Source: Zea mays (lineage: Eukaryota; Streptophyta; Magnoliopsida; Poales; Poaceae). Taken from it: a stretch of 64,000 bases of DNA. Shown one piece after another: positions 33,346-45,500 of this stretch (position 1 is the stretch's first letter; each line of letters starts with the position of its first letter). The stretch spans positions 43,446,095 through 43,510,094 of the forward strand of contig NC_050097.1 of assembly GCF_902167145.1 (NCBI RefSeq). The letters run 5' to 3'. A program made the translations under genes and the position numbers. The notes under the pieces are model-generated. The model had not been told where the DNA came from, searched no databases, and saw only the letters and a program-made list of their open reading frames with translations.

Positions 33346-34104
33346 CTCAGGTATTACCGTCAGGCTTACCCTAGTTTAGTTTAGGTTTTTCATCCTATAA
33401 CTCCAGATAATTGACACACAAAAAAATTCCATTGTCATGTAACCCTGTTTAGCCTTGCAATTTCGTTTCAGATTGCTTTGTTGAATTTGTGTCCGTGTTC
33501 GAGTCTTGTTGCTGGTTTAGGTCGTGTCGTAACCGTAGTTCAACCACTCCATCGTTGTTATTTGTTTCCGCCGCTAGCCCGTCCACCTTACCCAGATTAC
33601 AAGTCGAGACACCACATTACTCGATTTGCCCTCGCTAGCCGCCTTGTGTGAATTCTCGCCACGCTAGCCCTAGATTAGGTTGCAAGCCGCATTGCATTGC
33701 AACCCCTCCTTGTTTCATCATCTAGCGCTTACCTATTGCTTATACTAAGGAGGTTTGTGCCCCTGTGCTTTATAGCCGCCGCTTCGGTTCCTACCAATTT
33801 GTGCCCTCGAAAACCATAACTTGAGGTACCTTCCATAAAACGGGCATAACTTTTCGCTCGGTGCTCTGTTTGAGCTCAAAATTTTATAGCAGATTCCTGA
33901 CTCCATTCTGGGGTGACCCAAACTCGCCTACGGCCTGTTTGGTTTGGTCAAAAAATTCAAAAAAATCAGGTAGATAATTAAAAAAATTGCTTAAGTGTTT
34001 TCAAGAATTTTAGAGATCCTTTGTGATTTTCTCTAGGCCACAATACAACTCTGTTTCAAGTGAAATTTTGTGTGCTTCCATCAATTGTGATTTTGGATCA
34101 ATGA
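33346..34104 (+). other. CRM 5' leader, first part
   Basis: Untranslated leader with frequent stops in all frames, ending at the Huck2 insertion point. It continues at 48793. AATGA at 34100-34104 is the left TSD copy of Huck2. No other feature is seen. Confidence 0.7.
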
Positions 34105-35550
34105 TGTCGGGGACCATAATTAGGGGTACCCCCAAGACTCCTAATCTCAGCTGGTAACCCCCATCAGCACAAAGCTGCAAAGGCCTGATGGGCGCAATTC
34201 AGGTCAAGGCTCCGTCCACTCAAGGGACACGATCTCGCCTCGCCCGAGCCCAGCCTCGGGCAAAGATAGCAGACCCAGGCAGATTCACGCCTCGCCCGAA
34301 GGCCTCCTCAAGCAACGGGCGCACCTCCGACTCGCCCGAGGCCCAGCTCGGGCAGGCTTCGCGGAGAAGCAACCTTGGCCAAGATCGCCTCGCCAGCTGA
34401 CCGGATCGCAGGAGCATTCAATGCAAGGATCGCCTGACACCTTATCCTGACGCGTGCTCCTCAGTCGGCAGGGCTGAAGTGACCGCAGTCACTTCGCCGC
34501 TCTACTGGCTGACCTGACAGGAAAACAGCGTCGCCTGCGCTGCTCCGACTGCTGTGCCACCCGTCAGGGTGAGGCTGACAGCCGCCAAGTCCGGCCTCAG
34601 GCGCCATAGGAAACTACGCCTCGCCTGACCCCAGGGCTCGGACTCAACCTCGACTTCGGACGACGGTCTCTGCCTCACCCGACCCCAGGGCTCGGACTCA
34701 ACCTCGACCTCGGACGACGGACTCCGCCTCGCCCGACCCCAGGGCTCGGACTCAACCTCGACCTCGAACGACGGTCCACGCCTCGCCCGACCCTAGGGCT
34801 CGGACTCAACCTCGACCTCGGACGACGGTCTTCGCCTCGCCCGACCCCAGGGCTCGGACTCAGCCTCGACCTCGGAGGAATCACCGCCTCGCCCGACCTT
34901 GGGCTCGGACCGACCACGCCACAGGGGGGCATCATTACCCTACCCCTAGCTAGCTCAGGCTACGGGGAACAAGACCAGCGTCCCATCTGGCTCGTCCCGG
35001 TAAAATAAGTAATGATGGCACCCCGCGTGCTCAATGACGACGGCGGTTCTCAGCCCCTTACAGAAGCAAGGAGACGTCAGCAAGGATCCGACAGCCCCGA
35101 CAGCTGTGCTTCCACAGGGCTCAAGCGCTCCTCCGATGGCCACGACATCACATGAATAGGGCGCAAAACCTCTCCGACAGCCACGTCGGCCTGTACATAG
35201 GACTCTGGCTCCCCTCTGCTAGACACGTTAGCACATTGCTAAACCCCCATTGTACACCTGGACCCTCTCCTTACATCTATAAAAGGAAGGTCCAGGGCCC
35301 TCGTACGAGAGGGTGGCCGCGCGGGAGAACGGGCCGACGCACAAGGCTCTCGCTCTCTCTCTCTCCCTCGCGAACACTTGTAACCCCCTACTGCAAGCGC
35401 ATCCGCCCTGGGCGCAGGACAACACGAGGCCGCGGTTCCCCTTACTGTTTTCCCCCTTGTGTTCCGTCTCGCGCCGACCCATCTGGGCTGGGACACGCAG
35501 TGACAATTTACTCGTCGGTCCAGGGAACCCCCGAGGTCGAAACGCCGACA
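34105..35550 (+). repeat. 5' LTR of Huck2 (1,446 bp)
   Basis: It starts TGTCGGGGACCATAATTAGG and ends TCGAAACGCCGACA. A CTATAAAAGG TATA box is at about 35277-35286. The 54-bp unit containing CCCAGGGCTCGGACTCAACC occurs in four full copies and a shorter fifth at 34619-34886. Confidence 0.94.
34619..34886. repeat. 54-bp minisatellite in the Huck2 5' LTR
   Basis: Units start CCTCGCC(T/C)GACCCCAGGGCT and contain CCTCGACCTCGGACGACGG. There are five units here against three in the 3' LTR (about 47958-48120). The Huck1 LTRs hold a related 57-bp array. Confidence 0.88.
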
Positions 35551-35552
35551 GT

Positions 35553-35570
35553 TGGCGCGCCAGGTAGGGG
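35553..35570 (+). other. Primer binding site of Huck2
   Basis: TGGCGCGCCAGGTAGGGG, two bases after the LTR end at 35550; same as in Huck1. Confidence 0.78.
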
Positions 35571-35646
35571 ACTGCTGCGTGTTGACGAACAGCTTCCCGT
35601 CAAGCTCCAGATGGGTAGTCTCCAACGACCTCTCTAGCCCGGGACG

Positions 35647-38600
35647 ATGCTCCGTTTCGGGAGTCTTGAGTTCATGTCCCTCGACGACAGCTACGACATG
35701 ATACTCCTTCCTCCGCCGCGCGACAACGACAATGGCGGCCGTCAGCCCGCCCGCCGGCGGCGGAATCGACGACGTCTTCCCCGTGTGGCGGAAGAGCAAC
35801 ATCCGGGTCTGTCCCGTCACCTTCCCCGCCGATGGAGGAGGAGGCAGGGCAGGCATGGCCAAGAAGGAGGCGGCACCTCGTCGGCTGTCGAGCGAGTCGA
35901 CGGCGCCGGCGCCCCAACGGGGGACACGTCGGGCGTTGACCTCGCGTTTGAGACGAAGACGAGTGTCGTTTCCCCGCAACACGCCAACCCCAAGCAGACG
36001 GACGATGCCAGCACGCTCGTGAAGGACTTGCTGGGCGTTAGCCTCGTACCTGAGATGACGGTGCAGTCCGTCCCCGACGCGGCTTCGTCACCATCCGTCG
36101 ATCAAGAGGTACTGTCCGTTTTTCATCTTGTGCCTTTTAGATTCAGCTTCGACCCACCAAGCGACCCCGCTTCGGTGGGTGCTTTCATAAAGACATATCC
36201 AAACCTTCTGGGGTATCATATGTGGTCAACCTGGGACTGGCTGACGGCCGTCTCGACCTATGGGCCCCCGGGTTCCGAGGAAGATGACGAGCCCGACTCT
36301 GGTTGGGATTTCTCCGGACTCGATAACCCCAGTGCCATGCGGGACTTCATGACCGCATGTGACTTCTGCCTCTCCGATTGCTCCGATAGTAGCCACAGCC
36401 TCGGCGACGAGGATTGTGGCCCAAGTCGCGAATGTTTCCACGTCGATCTAGGGGGTCTCAACGAAGGCAACCATCTTGGTATGCCGGAGGACGGCGATCC
36501 CCCTAGGCCTACGCCTCGCGTTGACATCCTTCGGGAGCTAGCTGTGGTCCCAGTCCCTGCGGGGGGTCAGGACGCACAGCTCGAGCAAATCCGCGAGATG
36601 CAGGCCAGGCTCGACGAGGAAGCAGGACAACTTGTGCAGCTTCGGCAAAATATCGGGCAGGAGTGGGCAGGCCGAGCACCAGCCAGAGAAGCGTGTCATC
36701 TAGCCCAGGACGTCCAGCACCGCATCACCGACGATGCCAGGGCAAGGCTGCCCCCAGCTTCTAGTGGGGTCGGCCACAACCTGGCTGCAGCAACAATACT
36801 ACTCCAAGCGATGCCGGAACCATCCACCACCGAGGGGCGGCGTATCCAGGGAGAGCTCAAGAATCTCCTGGAGGATGCCGCGGTCCGACGGGCCGAAAGC
36901 TCTGCCTCCCGAAGGCAAGGGTACCCCCCGGAGCATCGCGTCGCGACTTCCCGATTCATGCGGGAAGCCTCGGTCCACACCGGGCGCACGCGGAACATGG
37001 CACCTGCGGCCCCAGGTCGCCTCGGCAACGAGCACCACCGCCGCGACCGTAGAGCCCACCTCGACGAGAAGGTGCGCCGAGGCTACCACCCCAGGCGTGG
37101 GGGACGCTATGACAGCAGGGAGGATTGGAGCCCCTCGCCCGAACCACCCGGTCCGCAAGCTTTCAGTCGGGCCATACGACGGGCGTCGTTCCCGACCCGG
37201 TTCCAAACCCCGACTACCATCACCAAGTACTTAGGGGAGACAAGGCCGGAACTGTGGCTCGCGGACTACCGGCTGGCCTACCAGCTGGGTGGAATGGACG
37301 ATGACAACCTCATCATCCGCAACCTCCCCCTGTTCCTCTCCGACGCCGCCCGAGCCTGGCTAGAGCATCTGCCCCCTGCGCAGATTTCCAACTGGGACGA
37401 CCTGGTCAAAGCTTTTGCCGGCAACTTCCAGGGCACATACGTGCGCCCTGGGAACTCCTGGGATCTCCGAAGCTGCCGCCAGCAGCCGGGAGAATCCCTC
37501 CGGGACTACATCCGGCGATTTTCGAAGCAGCGCACCGAGCTGCCCAACATCACCGACTCGGATGTCATCGGCGCGTTCCTCGCCGATACCACTTGCCACG
37601 ACCTGGTGAGCAAGCTGGGCCGCAAGACTCCCACCAGGGCGAGCGAGCTGATGGACATCGCCACCAAGTTCGCCTCTGGTCAGGAGGCGGTTGAGGCCAT
37701 CTTCTGGAAGGACAAGCAGCCTCAGGGGCGCCAGCCGAAAGACGTCCCCGAGGCGTTCGCTCAGCGCGGCACCAAGAAGAAGGGCAAAAAGAAGTCGCAA
37801 GCGAAACGCGACGCCGCCGACGCAGACCTTGTCGCCGATGCCGAGCACAGGAACCCTCGAAAGCCTCCTGGAGGCGCCAACATGTTCGACAAGATGCTCA
37901 AGGAGTCGTGCCCCTATCATCAGGGTCCCGTCAAGCACACCCTTGAGGAGTGCGTCATGCTTCGGCGCTACTTCCACAAGGCAGGGCCACCGGCAGAAGG
38001 TGGCAGAGCCCACGACAACGACAAGAAGGAGGGTCACAAGGCAGAGGAGTTCCCCGAGGTCCATGGCTGCTTCATGATCTACGGTGGGCAAGTGGCGAAC
38101 GCCTCGGCTCGGCACCACAAGCAAGAGCGTCGGGAGGTCTGCTCAGTGAAAGTGGCGGCGCCAATCTACCTAGACTGGTCCGACAAGCCCATCACCTTCG
38201 ACCAAGGCGACCACCCTGACCGCGTGCCGAGCCTAGGGAAGTACCTGCTCGTTGTCGATCCCGTCATCGGCAACGTCAGGCTTACCATGGTCCTCATGGA
38301 CGGAGGCAGCAACCTCAATATCATCTACGCCGAGACCCTCGGGCTCCTGCAGATTGATCTGTCCACGATCCGGGCTGGCGCGGCGCCTTTTCACGGGATC
38401 GTCCCCGGGAAACGCGTCCAGCCCCTTGGGCAACTCGATCTGCCCATCTGCTTCGGGACTCCCTCCAACTTCCGAAAGGAAGCCCTCACGTTCGAGGTGG
38501 TCGAGTTCCGAGGAACCTACCACGCAGTGTTGGGGAGACCATGCTACGCCAAGTTCATGGTCGTCCCCAACTACACCTACCTCAAGCTCAAGATGTCGGG

Positions 38601-38859
38601 CCCCAACGGAGTCATCACCATCGGCTCCACGTACCGACACGCGTACGAATGCGATGTGGAGTGCGTGGAGTACGCCGAGGCCCTCGCCGAATCCGAGGCC
38701 CTCATCGCCGACCTGGAGAACCTCTCCAAGGAGGTGCCAGATGCGAAGCGCCACACCGACAACTTCGAGCCAGCAGAGACGGTTAAGTCCGTCCCTCTCG
38801 ACCCCAGCAACGACACCTCCAAGCAAGTCCGGATTGGCTCCGAGCTCGACCCCAAATAG
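35647..38859 (+). CDS. gag: Huck2 gag-protease polyprotein, intact
   Basis: The frame is open for 1,070 codons from ATG 35647 (MLRFGSLEFMSLDDSYD), 97 bp after the LTR. Residues about 1-290 are low-complexity and acidic. A helical region with NLAAATILLQAMPEPS and GELKNLLEDAAVRRAESS follows. The gag core is at about 535-610 (ELWLADYRLAYQLGG, ARAWLEHLPPAQISNW). A divergent knuckle C-X2-H-X5-H-X4-C (CPYHQGPVKHTLEEC) is at about 755-770. Protease is at about 880-1000 with LMDGGSNLNIIY and TYHAVLGRPCYAKF. The frame ends at TAG 38857-38859, immediately followed in the same frame by the start of RT. Gag forms the particle and protease would cleave the polyprotein. This is the best preserved gag-pro in the window. 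Confidence 0.92.
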   Translation: MLRFGSLEFMSLDDSYDMILLPPPRDNDNGGRQPARRRRNRRRLPRVAEEQHPGLSRHLPRRWRRRQGRHGQEGGGTSSAVERVDGAGAPTGDTSGVDLAFETKTSVVSPQHANPKQTDDASTLVKDLLGVSLVPEMTVQSVPDAASSPSVDQEVLSVFHLVPFRFSFDPPSDPASVGAFIKTYPNLLGYHMWSTWDWLTAVSTYGPPGSEEDDEPDSGWDFSGLDNPSAMRDFMTACDFCLSDCSDSSHSLGDEDCGPSRECFHVDLGGLNEGNHLGMPEDGDPPRPTPRVDILRELAVVPVPAGGQDAQLEQIREMQARLDEEAGQLVQLRQNIGQEWAGRAPAREACHLAQDVQHRITDDARARLPPASSGVGHNLAAATILLQAMPEPSTTEGRRIQGELKNLLEDAAVRRAESSASRRQGYPPEHRVATSRFMREASVHTGRTRNMAPAAPGRLGNEHHRRDRRAHLDEKVRRGYHPRRGGRYDSREDWSPSPEPPGPQAFSRAIRRASFPTRFQTPTTITKYLGETRPELWLADYRLAYQLGGMDDDNLIIRNLPLFLSDAARAWLEHLPPAQISNWDDLVKAFAGNFQGTYVRPGNSWDLRSCRQQPGESLRDYIRRFSKQRTELPNITDSDVIGAFLADTTCHDLVSKLGRKTPTRASELMDIATKFASGQEAVEAIFWKDKQPQGRQPKDVPEAFAQRGTKKKGKKKSQAKRDAADADLVADAEHRNPRKPPGGANMFDKMLKESCPYHQGPVKHTLEECVMLRRYFHKAGPPAEGGRAHDNDKKEGHKAEEFPEVHGCFMIYGGQVANASARHHKQERREVCSVKVAAPIYLDWSDKPITFDQGDHPDRVPSLGKYLLVVDPVIGNVRLTMVLMDGGSNLNIIYAETLGLLQIDLSTIRAGAAPFHGIVPGKRVQPLGQLDLPICFGTPSNFRKEALTFEVVEFRGTYHAVLGRPCYAKFMVVPNYTYLKLKMSGPNGVITIGSTYRHAYECDVECVEYAEALAESEALIADLENLSKEVPDAKRHTDNFEPAETVKSVPLDPSNDTSKQVRIGSELDPK
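38857..38859 (+). other. In-frame UAG between protease and RT, shared with Huck1
   Basis: The context AAA TAG GAA GCA GTG is identical at the matching place in Huck1 (27812-27810, minus strand). The reading frame continues without a shift into RT in both copies. It may be a readthrough stop that sets the gag-pro to pol ratio, or an old nonsense mutation inherited from a shared source copy. Confidence 0.6.
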
Positions 38860-41800
38860 GAAGCAGTGCTCATCGACTTTCTCCATGCAAACGCCGAGGT
38901 TTTTGCGTGGAGTCCCTTGGACATGCCTGGCATACCGAGGGATGTCGCCGAGCACTCGCTGGATATCCGAGCTGGAGCCCGACCCGTGAAGCATCCTCTG
39001 CGCCGATTCGACGAAGAAAAGCGCAGAGCCATAGGCGAGGAGATCCACAAGCTGATGGCTGCGGGGTTCATCAAAGAGGTATTCCATCCCGAATGGTTAG
39101 CCAGCCCTGTGCTTGTGAAAAAGAAAGGTGGGAAATGGCGGATGTGTGTAGACTATACTGGTCTAAACAAAGCATGTCCGAAGGTTCCCTACCCTCTGCC
39201 TCGCATCGATCAAATCGTGGATTACACTGCTGGGAGCGAAACCCTGTCATTCCTTGATGCCTACTCAGGGTATCACCAAATCAGGATGAAAGAGTCCGAC
39301 CAGCTCGTGACTTCTTTCATCATGCTCTTTGGCATGTACTGCTATATTACTATGCCATTCGGTTTGAGGAATGCAGGTGCGACATACCAAAGGTGCATGA
39401 ACCACGTGTTCGGAGAGCACATTGGTCGAACGGTCGAGGCTTACGTCGATGACATCGTAGTCCAGACAAGGAAAGCCTCCGACCTCCTCTCCGACCTTGA
39501 AACGACATTCAAGTGTCTCAAGGCGAAAGGCGTAAAACTCAATCCCGAGAAGTGTGTCTTCGGAGTCCCCCGAGACATGCTCCTGGGGTTCATCGTCTCC
39601 GAGCGGGGCATCGAGGCCAACCCGGAGAAAATCGGGGCCATCACAAACATGGGCCCCATCAAGGACTTGAAAGGAGTACAAAGGGTCATGGGATGCCTTG
39701 CGGCTCTGAGCCGTTTCATCTCGCGCCTCGGCGAAAGAGGCCTACCTCTGTACCGCCTCTTAAGGAAGACCGAGCGCTTCACTTGGACCCCCGAGGCCGA
39801 GGAAGCCCTCGGGAACCTAAAGGTGCTCCTTACAAACGCGCCTATCTTGGTGCCCCCTGCTGCCGGAGAAGCCCTCTTGATCTACGTCGCCGCTACCACT
39901 CAGGTAGTCAGCGCCGCGATCGTGGTCGAGAGACGAGAAGAAGGGCACGCATTGCCCGTCCAGAGGCCGGTCTACTTCATCAGTGAAGTACTGTCCAAGA
40001 CCAAAATCCGCTACCCGCAAATCCAGATGCTACTGTATGCGGTAATTCTGGCGCGACGAAAGTTGCGACACTACTTCAAGTCTCATCCGGTGACTGTGGT
40101 GTCATCCTTCCCCCTGGGGGAGATCATCCAGTGCCGAGAGGCCTCGGGCAGGATTGCAAAGTGGGCGGTGGAGATCATGGGTGAGACAATCTCGTTCGCC
40201 CCTCGGAAGGCCATCAAGTCCCAAGTCCTGGCGGACTTTGTGGCTGATGGGTCGACACACAGCTTCCAACAGCTCCGATCCAACCAGAACTCTGGACCAT
40301 GTTTTTCGACGGGTCGCTGATGAAGACAGGAGCGGGCGCGGGCCTGCTCTTCATCTCACCCCTCGGGAAGCACCTCCGCTACGTGTTGCGCCTCCATTTC
40401 CCGGCGTCCAACAACGTGGCCGAGTATGAGGCTCTGGTTAACAGGTTGCGCATCGCCATCGAGCTAGGGGTCCGACGCCTTGACGCTCGGGGCGACTCGC
40501 AGCTTGTCATCGACCAAGTCATGAAGAACTCCCACTGTCGTGACCCGAAGATGGAAGCCTACTGCGATGAGGTTCGGCGCCTGGAGGACAAGTTCTACGG
40601 GCTCGAGCTAAACCACATCGCCCGACGATACAACGAGACTACGGACGAGCTAGCTAAGATAGCCTCGGGGCGGACAATGGTTCCTCCGGACGTCTTCTCC
40701 CGAGACCTACATCAACCCTCCGTCAAGACCGACGACACGCCCGAGCCCGAGAAGGTCTCGGCCCTGCCCGAGGCGCCCTCGGCTCAGCCCGAGGCACCCT
40801 CGGCCCCCGAGGGTGAGGCACTACGCGTCGAGGAAGAGCAGAATGGGGTCCCGCCTAATCGAAACTGGCAGACCTCGTACCTGCATTATCTCCACCGAGG
40901 AGAGCTACCCCTCGACAAAACTGAAGCTCGGCGACTGGCGCGGCGCGCCAAGTCATTCGTCTTGCTGGGTGACGGAAAGGAGCTCTACCACCGCAGCCCC
41001 TCAAGCATCCTCCAGCGATGCATATCCATCGCCGAAGGTCAGGAACTATTGCAAGAAATACACTCGGGGGCTTGCGGTCATCACGCGGCGCCTCGAGCCC
41101 TTGTTGGAAACGCCTTCCGACAGGGTTTCTACTGGCCAACCGTGGTGGCCGACGCCACTAGGATTGTACGCACCTGCCAAGGGTGTCAATTCTACACAAG
41201 GCAGACACACCTGCCCGCTCAGGCCCTGCAAACAATACCCATCACCTGGTCGTTTGCTGTGTGGGGTCTGGACCTCGTCGGTCCCTTGCAGAAGGCACCT
41301 GGGGGCTACACGCACCTGCTGGTCGCCATCGACAAATTCTCCAAGTGGATCGAGGTCAGACCCCTAAACAGCATCAGGTCCGAACAGGCGGTGGCGTTCT
41401 TCACCAACATCATCCATCGCTTTAGGGTCCCAAACTCCATCATCATCGACAACGGCACCCAGTTCACTGGCAGAAAAGTTCCTGGACTTCTGCGAGGACC
41501 ACCACATCCGGGTGGACTGGGCTGCCGTAGCTCACCCCATGACGAATGGGCAGGTAGAGCGTGCCAACGGCATGATTCTGCAAGGACTCAAGCCACGGAT
41601 CTACAACGACCTCAACAAATTCGGCGGGCAATGGATGAAGGAACTCCCCTCGCTGGTCTGGAGTCTGACAACGACGCCAAGCCGAGCCATGGGCTTCACG
41701 CCGTTCTTTCTAGTCTATGGGGCCGAGGCTATCTTGCCCATAGACTTAGGATACGGATCCTCGAGGACGAGGGCGTACGACGACCGAAGCAACCAGACCA

Positions 41801-42108
41801 ACCGAGAAGACTCACTGGACCAGCTGGAAGAGGCTCGGGACATGGCCTTACTACACTCGGCAAGGTATCAGCAGTCCTTGCGACGCTACCACGCCCGAGG
41901 GGTTTGGTCCCGAGACCTCCAGGTGGAAGACTTGGTGCTTCGGCTACGACAAGACGCCCGAGGACGCCACAAGCTCACGCCTCCCTGGGAAGGGTCGTTC
42001 ATCATCGCCAAGATTTTGAAGCCCGGAACATACAAGCTGGCCAACTGTCAAGGCGAGGTCTACAACAACGCTTGGAACATTCGACAGCTACGTCGCTTCT
42101 ACCCTTAA
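38860..42108 (+). pseudogene. pol: Huck2 pol (RT, RNase H, integrase) with two frameshifts
   Basis: From 38860 the frame gives RT (KWRMCVDYTGLNKACPK; YVDDIVV near 39442-39462) and the connection domain. A one-base loss near 40248 then shifts the frame. RNase H (FFDGSLMKTGAGAGLL from 40300) and integrase follow: zinc finger HSGACGHH...CQGCQF at about 41060-41190; catalytic positions in GLDLVGPL, IIDNGTQF (near 41448) and GQVERANGM (near 41556). A one-base gain in the AAAA run near 41473-41476 shifts the frame again before the last catalytic residue. The C-terminal integrase ends NIRQLRRFYP at 42108 with no chromodomain. Without these two indels the region is otherwise open, so the copy died recently or is close to an active source. 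Confidence 0.92.
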
Positions 42109-42575
42109 GATGTTTTCGAGTCGTTCATATACCTCGTTTACATACGCAAATAAAGTCTAACCATCAAGGAAGGGTCAGCCTTGCCTCGACAAAGCCCGAC
42201 CCTCCCTCGGGGGCTAGAAGGGGGGAACCCCCTCTGCATCAAAATTTTCCTCGAAAAAAGTCTTCCACCAAAGTGACTTTCGTATTTCCCGGCTATATCA
42301 GTAACAGAACCCCGAGAAACGAATAAGAGTGCATGTAAGTGGCAAGGCCGACCGAGCCGAGGGACTCCTACGCCTCCGGGATACGGATACCTCACTCGTC
42401 ACCTACCGCGAAAAATAACTCTTACTTGGGTAAGCGATCCTGCTACTGACGAACAAGTCCGGATACGCGAAACAGGAGGAAAAGAGACACAGCTTTATAT
42501 CACGACGACAAAGTGTCCAGGCCTCGGCGGCCGCGAAAGACACATACATATTCAAAATAAACTGCTCCGGCTGAA
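42109..42575. other. Huck2 convergent 3' region
   Basis: Noncoding stretch between the end of pol (plus) and the end of the antisense gene (minus). It holds one copy of the GAGTGAGGTATCCG block (reverse strand, 42340-42420) that is triplicated in Huck1. No other feature is seen. Confidence 0.6.
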
Positions 42576-45500
42576 TCAGGCATCGCCCGAGGGAGGAGCT
42601 ACACCCTCGGCTTCGTTTCCACCCTCGGCGAGATCCGCCCCGCCCTCGGACGGCGGTGCAAGCGGAAGGATCTCCGCCTCGAAAGTGGACGCCAACACCA
42701 CGCTTGGGCCCACGGCGGCCGCATCAAGCCTCTGAACTTCGGCCAGGGCAGCTTCATCTTCGTCGGGAAGGTAGTACCCCTCGCTGACCCGCTCTATATC
42801 CACATCGTAGTGGGAAGCGAGCACGGCGAAGGCCCGCCTAACGCCGTGATGCAGCGCCTCGCGGAGTCTGCCGCGCGCGTGGTCACCCAAGGCCTGCAGG
42901 CGACTCTGGGGGGAGCTCCCCGAGGGGACGTCGTCAAGACAAAGATCTGGCAGAAGGCCGAGATAGCCTCGGACATGGCCACGCGGTCGACCTCCTTCTG
43001 CTCAGCCGCCTAGGCAAGTGCCTTGGCGGACTCGTTGAGGGCAAACTCGAGCTCTGCAAATAGCCAAAACAGAAAGTCTTCAAAGACGAGTTGAAGAATG
43101 AAGCTGAATCAAAATCTCAAAACAGCCAAGACATACCTTCGGCCCGGGCACGCTGCTCCGAGGCTGCGGTTTGGGTGGACTGAGCAAACCCGACGGCCAT
43201 GGCCAGGTCCGCCGCAAGGGCTCCAGCTCGAGCAGACGCCTCTGCTAGCTGGCCTCCAAGGGCCTCAGCCCAGCTTTCAGCCTCGGCGGCCCGGCCCCGA
43301 GATTGGTCCCGCTCACCGATGACCTGGCCAAGCTCCAACTGCCGTCGCTGCGCCTCTGCGCGCGCCGCCGCTGCCTCTGCCCCCAGCTCGTCACAAAGCA
43401 ACCGAAGGTCCACCGCCTCGGCGCTCCGTTGGGAGAGGCGCTCGGTGGCCTCGACAAGCGTGGTCCTCAGGAACCGCAGCGAACCCCAGACGTCGGCCTC
43501 GCGGCGGATAAACGACGACTTGGCGGTGCTCAGATCCGTCAGATCCTGAGGAAGGGAAGCAGGGCGTCACAAAGAATGCCTTGATCACATGAAAGGTATG
43601 CCTGGAATCCTTACCTGGAGGATCCTGGGAATGTCCCTGGAAAGGACCTCCAAGGTCGACCGAAGCGACCCCACCGTTGCCTCGGCACACTCACGAAGCT
43701 CGTCCCAAGCCTGCTCCTCTCGCTCATCATCAAGAACAAAGAGGGGTTTCGAGGCACCACGGGTCCAGAACCGGAGCCTCTCCCCACGCTGTTCATTGGG
43801 ACCTCGCCGCGCGAGGATGAGGTCGTCGCTCCCTAGGACGGGCCGCGGTTCTGCGCCCCCTCCTCCAAGGCGTTGGCACCCCCTACGGTCGGCGCATCAA
43901 GTACCTCCTCGACTAAGGGGGCAGGCCTCCGATCACCGGCCTCAAGTAGCAGCGCCTCAGCCATCTCAGCATCGACGGCGATGGATGGCCCCTCGGGCAG
44001 AACAACAACAGCCTCGGCCAAGGCTGGTGCCGGCGTCGGCAACACGTCAGGTGGTGTGAAGGCCGCGGCCGTGCCAGTAGTCTCCCCCGGCACGACGGCC
44101 GCCTCAGCAGAGGGGTCAGCCTGAGGAGCCCGCCCCACGGCAACTCACGCCGCTTGAGCCCCCCGCTTTGGGGCATCTTGTGAGGAGTTCAGCCGGTCAG
44201 CGAGGCCCGGTGCGGCACTGGCTGCAGAAGTCGACGCCGTCTTGAGGACCTTCCGGGGAGCCAGATCGGTCGAGTCGTGCCTCCGTTTGCTGGGAGGAAA
44301 AGGAAAGGCAGGGTCAGGACATACGAAGAAGGAACCGGGACAGAGGTATCCTCAGATACTCACCCACTCCGGGCCACGACCAATCATGCCTGCGGGGAGG
44401 CCCCTCGAGCCTCGGTCCCCGCGGGCACCACCAAGGTTTGCCCCGCTGCCGGCTTCGGCACCATCCCTGCCTCGGGCGCCCGGGGTGCCGAAGGGATGGT
44501 CCGCCCAGGCGCAGACACAGCGACCTGAGGATCAGCCTCCTGTGCTGCCGGCACGGGCAACAGCTCTTCAGGGACAGGCAGGTCAGCCTGACTCCCCGGG
44601 GTCACCTCAACCACCTCGGCCAAGGGGTCAAGTACCCCATCGGCCTGCCCCTGTTCTTCAGACCGGGACCCTGATGCCCTGGCCCTGGATACTAACGGCG
44701 CCAGCCCACTCGGAGGCTGGCTCGACGACCCCGGGCCCAGCCGCAGATCTGGGCTGAGGCCGAGGCGGGCCGCCATGTCGTCGTCCTCATCGTCATCATC
44801 GTCGTCGTCGTCGTCAGGCGTCTCCGGTGACGGCTCCCTCGGGATCCCGTCCCTCTCCTGCTTCCGACGACGCCTCTCCAAGGCGTCCCGAGCCCGCATC
44901 CGCTCGCGGGCCCGAGACTTTTTTACGTCCTTCTTCTCCTTCTTCTCTGCAGCAACCCTCCGCGTGGTTCGGTCCACCGCGTCCTCCAGGACTGGTGGCA
45001 GAAAAGGTTTGTGAAACCCCAACTCCTGGAGACGGACGGAAATCTCGGCTGTGAGAACCAAGGGCAATCTGACACAAGAAGGAAGAAGGAGCAGACACTC
45101 ACCAGGGATATGCACCCGCACTCGGGACGCATCGAGGGCTGGGTAAGAGCACCGGCGTCCAGCTTTCCTACCGTGCCGGCTACTCGCCTGTGGAGGTCAT
45201 CGACGGGGAAGGGAACCGAGGACATCTGCGAACCCTCCAAGCCGACCCCCGGCATCATCTCCGAAAGCAGCAGTCGCCGCTCCGTCAAGGGGAGCACCCT
45301 CCGGCGATGGATGGCGGCGACCACCCCCGCGGCGGTAAGCCCTCCGTCTCGCAACTCCTGCAAGGCCTCCAGAAGAGGCTGGAGATTCTTCTGTCTGTCG
45401 TGCAGGGCCCCATAGCGCCAGTTGCTGCCGGCGGCGATCACCACTCGTTGAGAAAACGATGGGAGCCTCCCATCATCGTTCCGAAGGTAAAACCACCGGC

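Noticed and set aside
44775..45014. A plus-strand frame starting with a run of serines
   Set aside because: Complement of the nine-Asp run in exon 2 of the Huck2 antisense gene.
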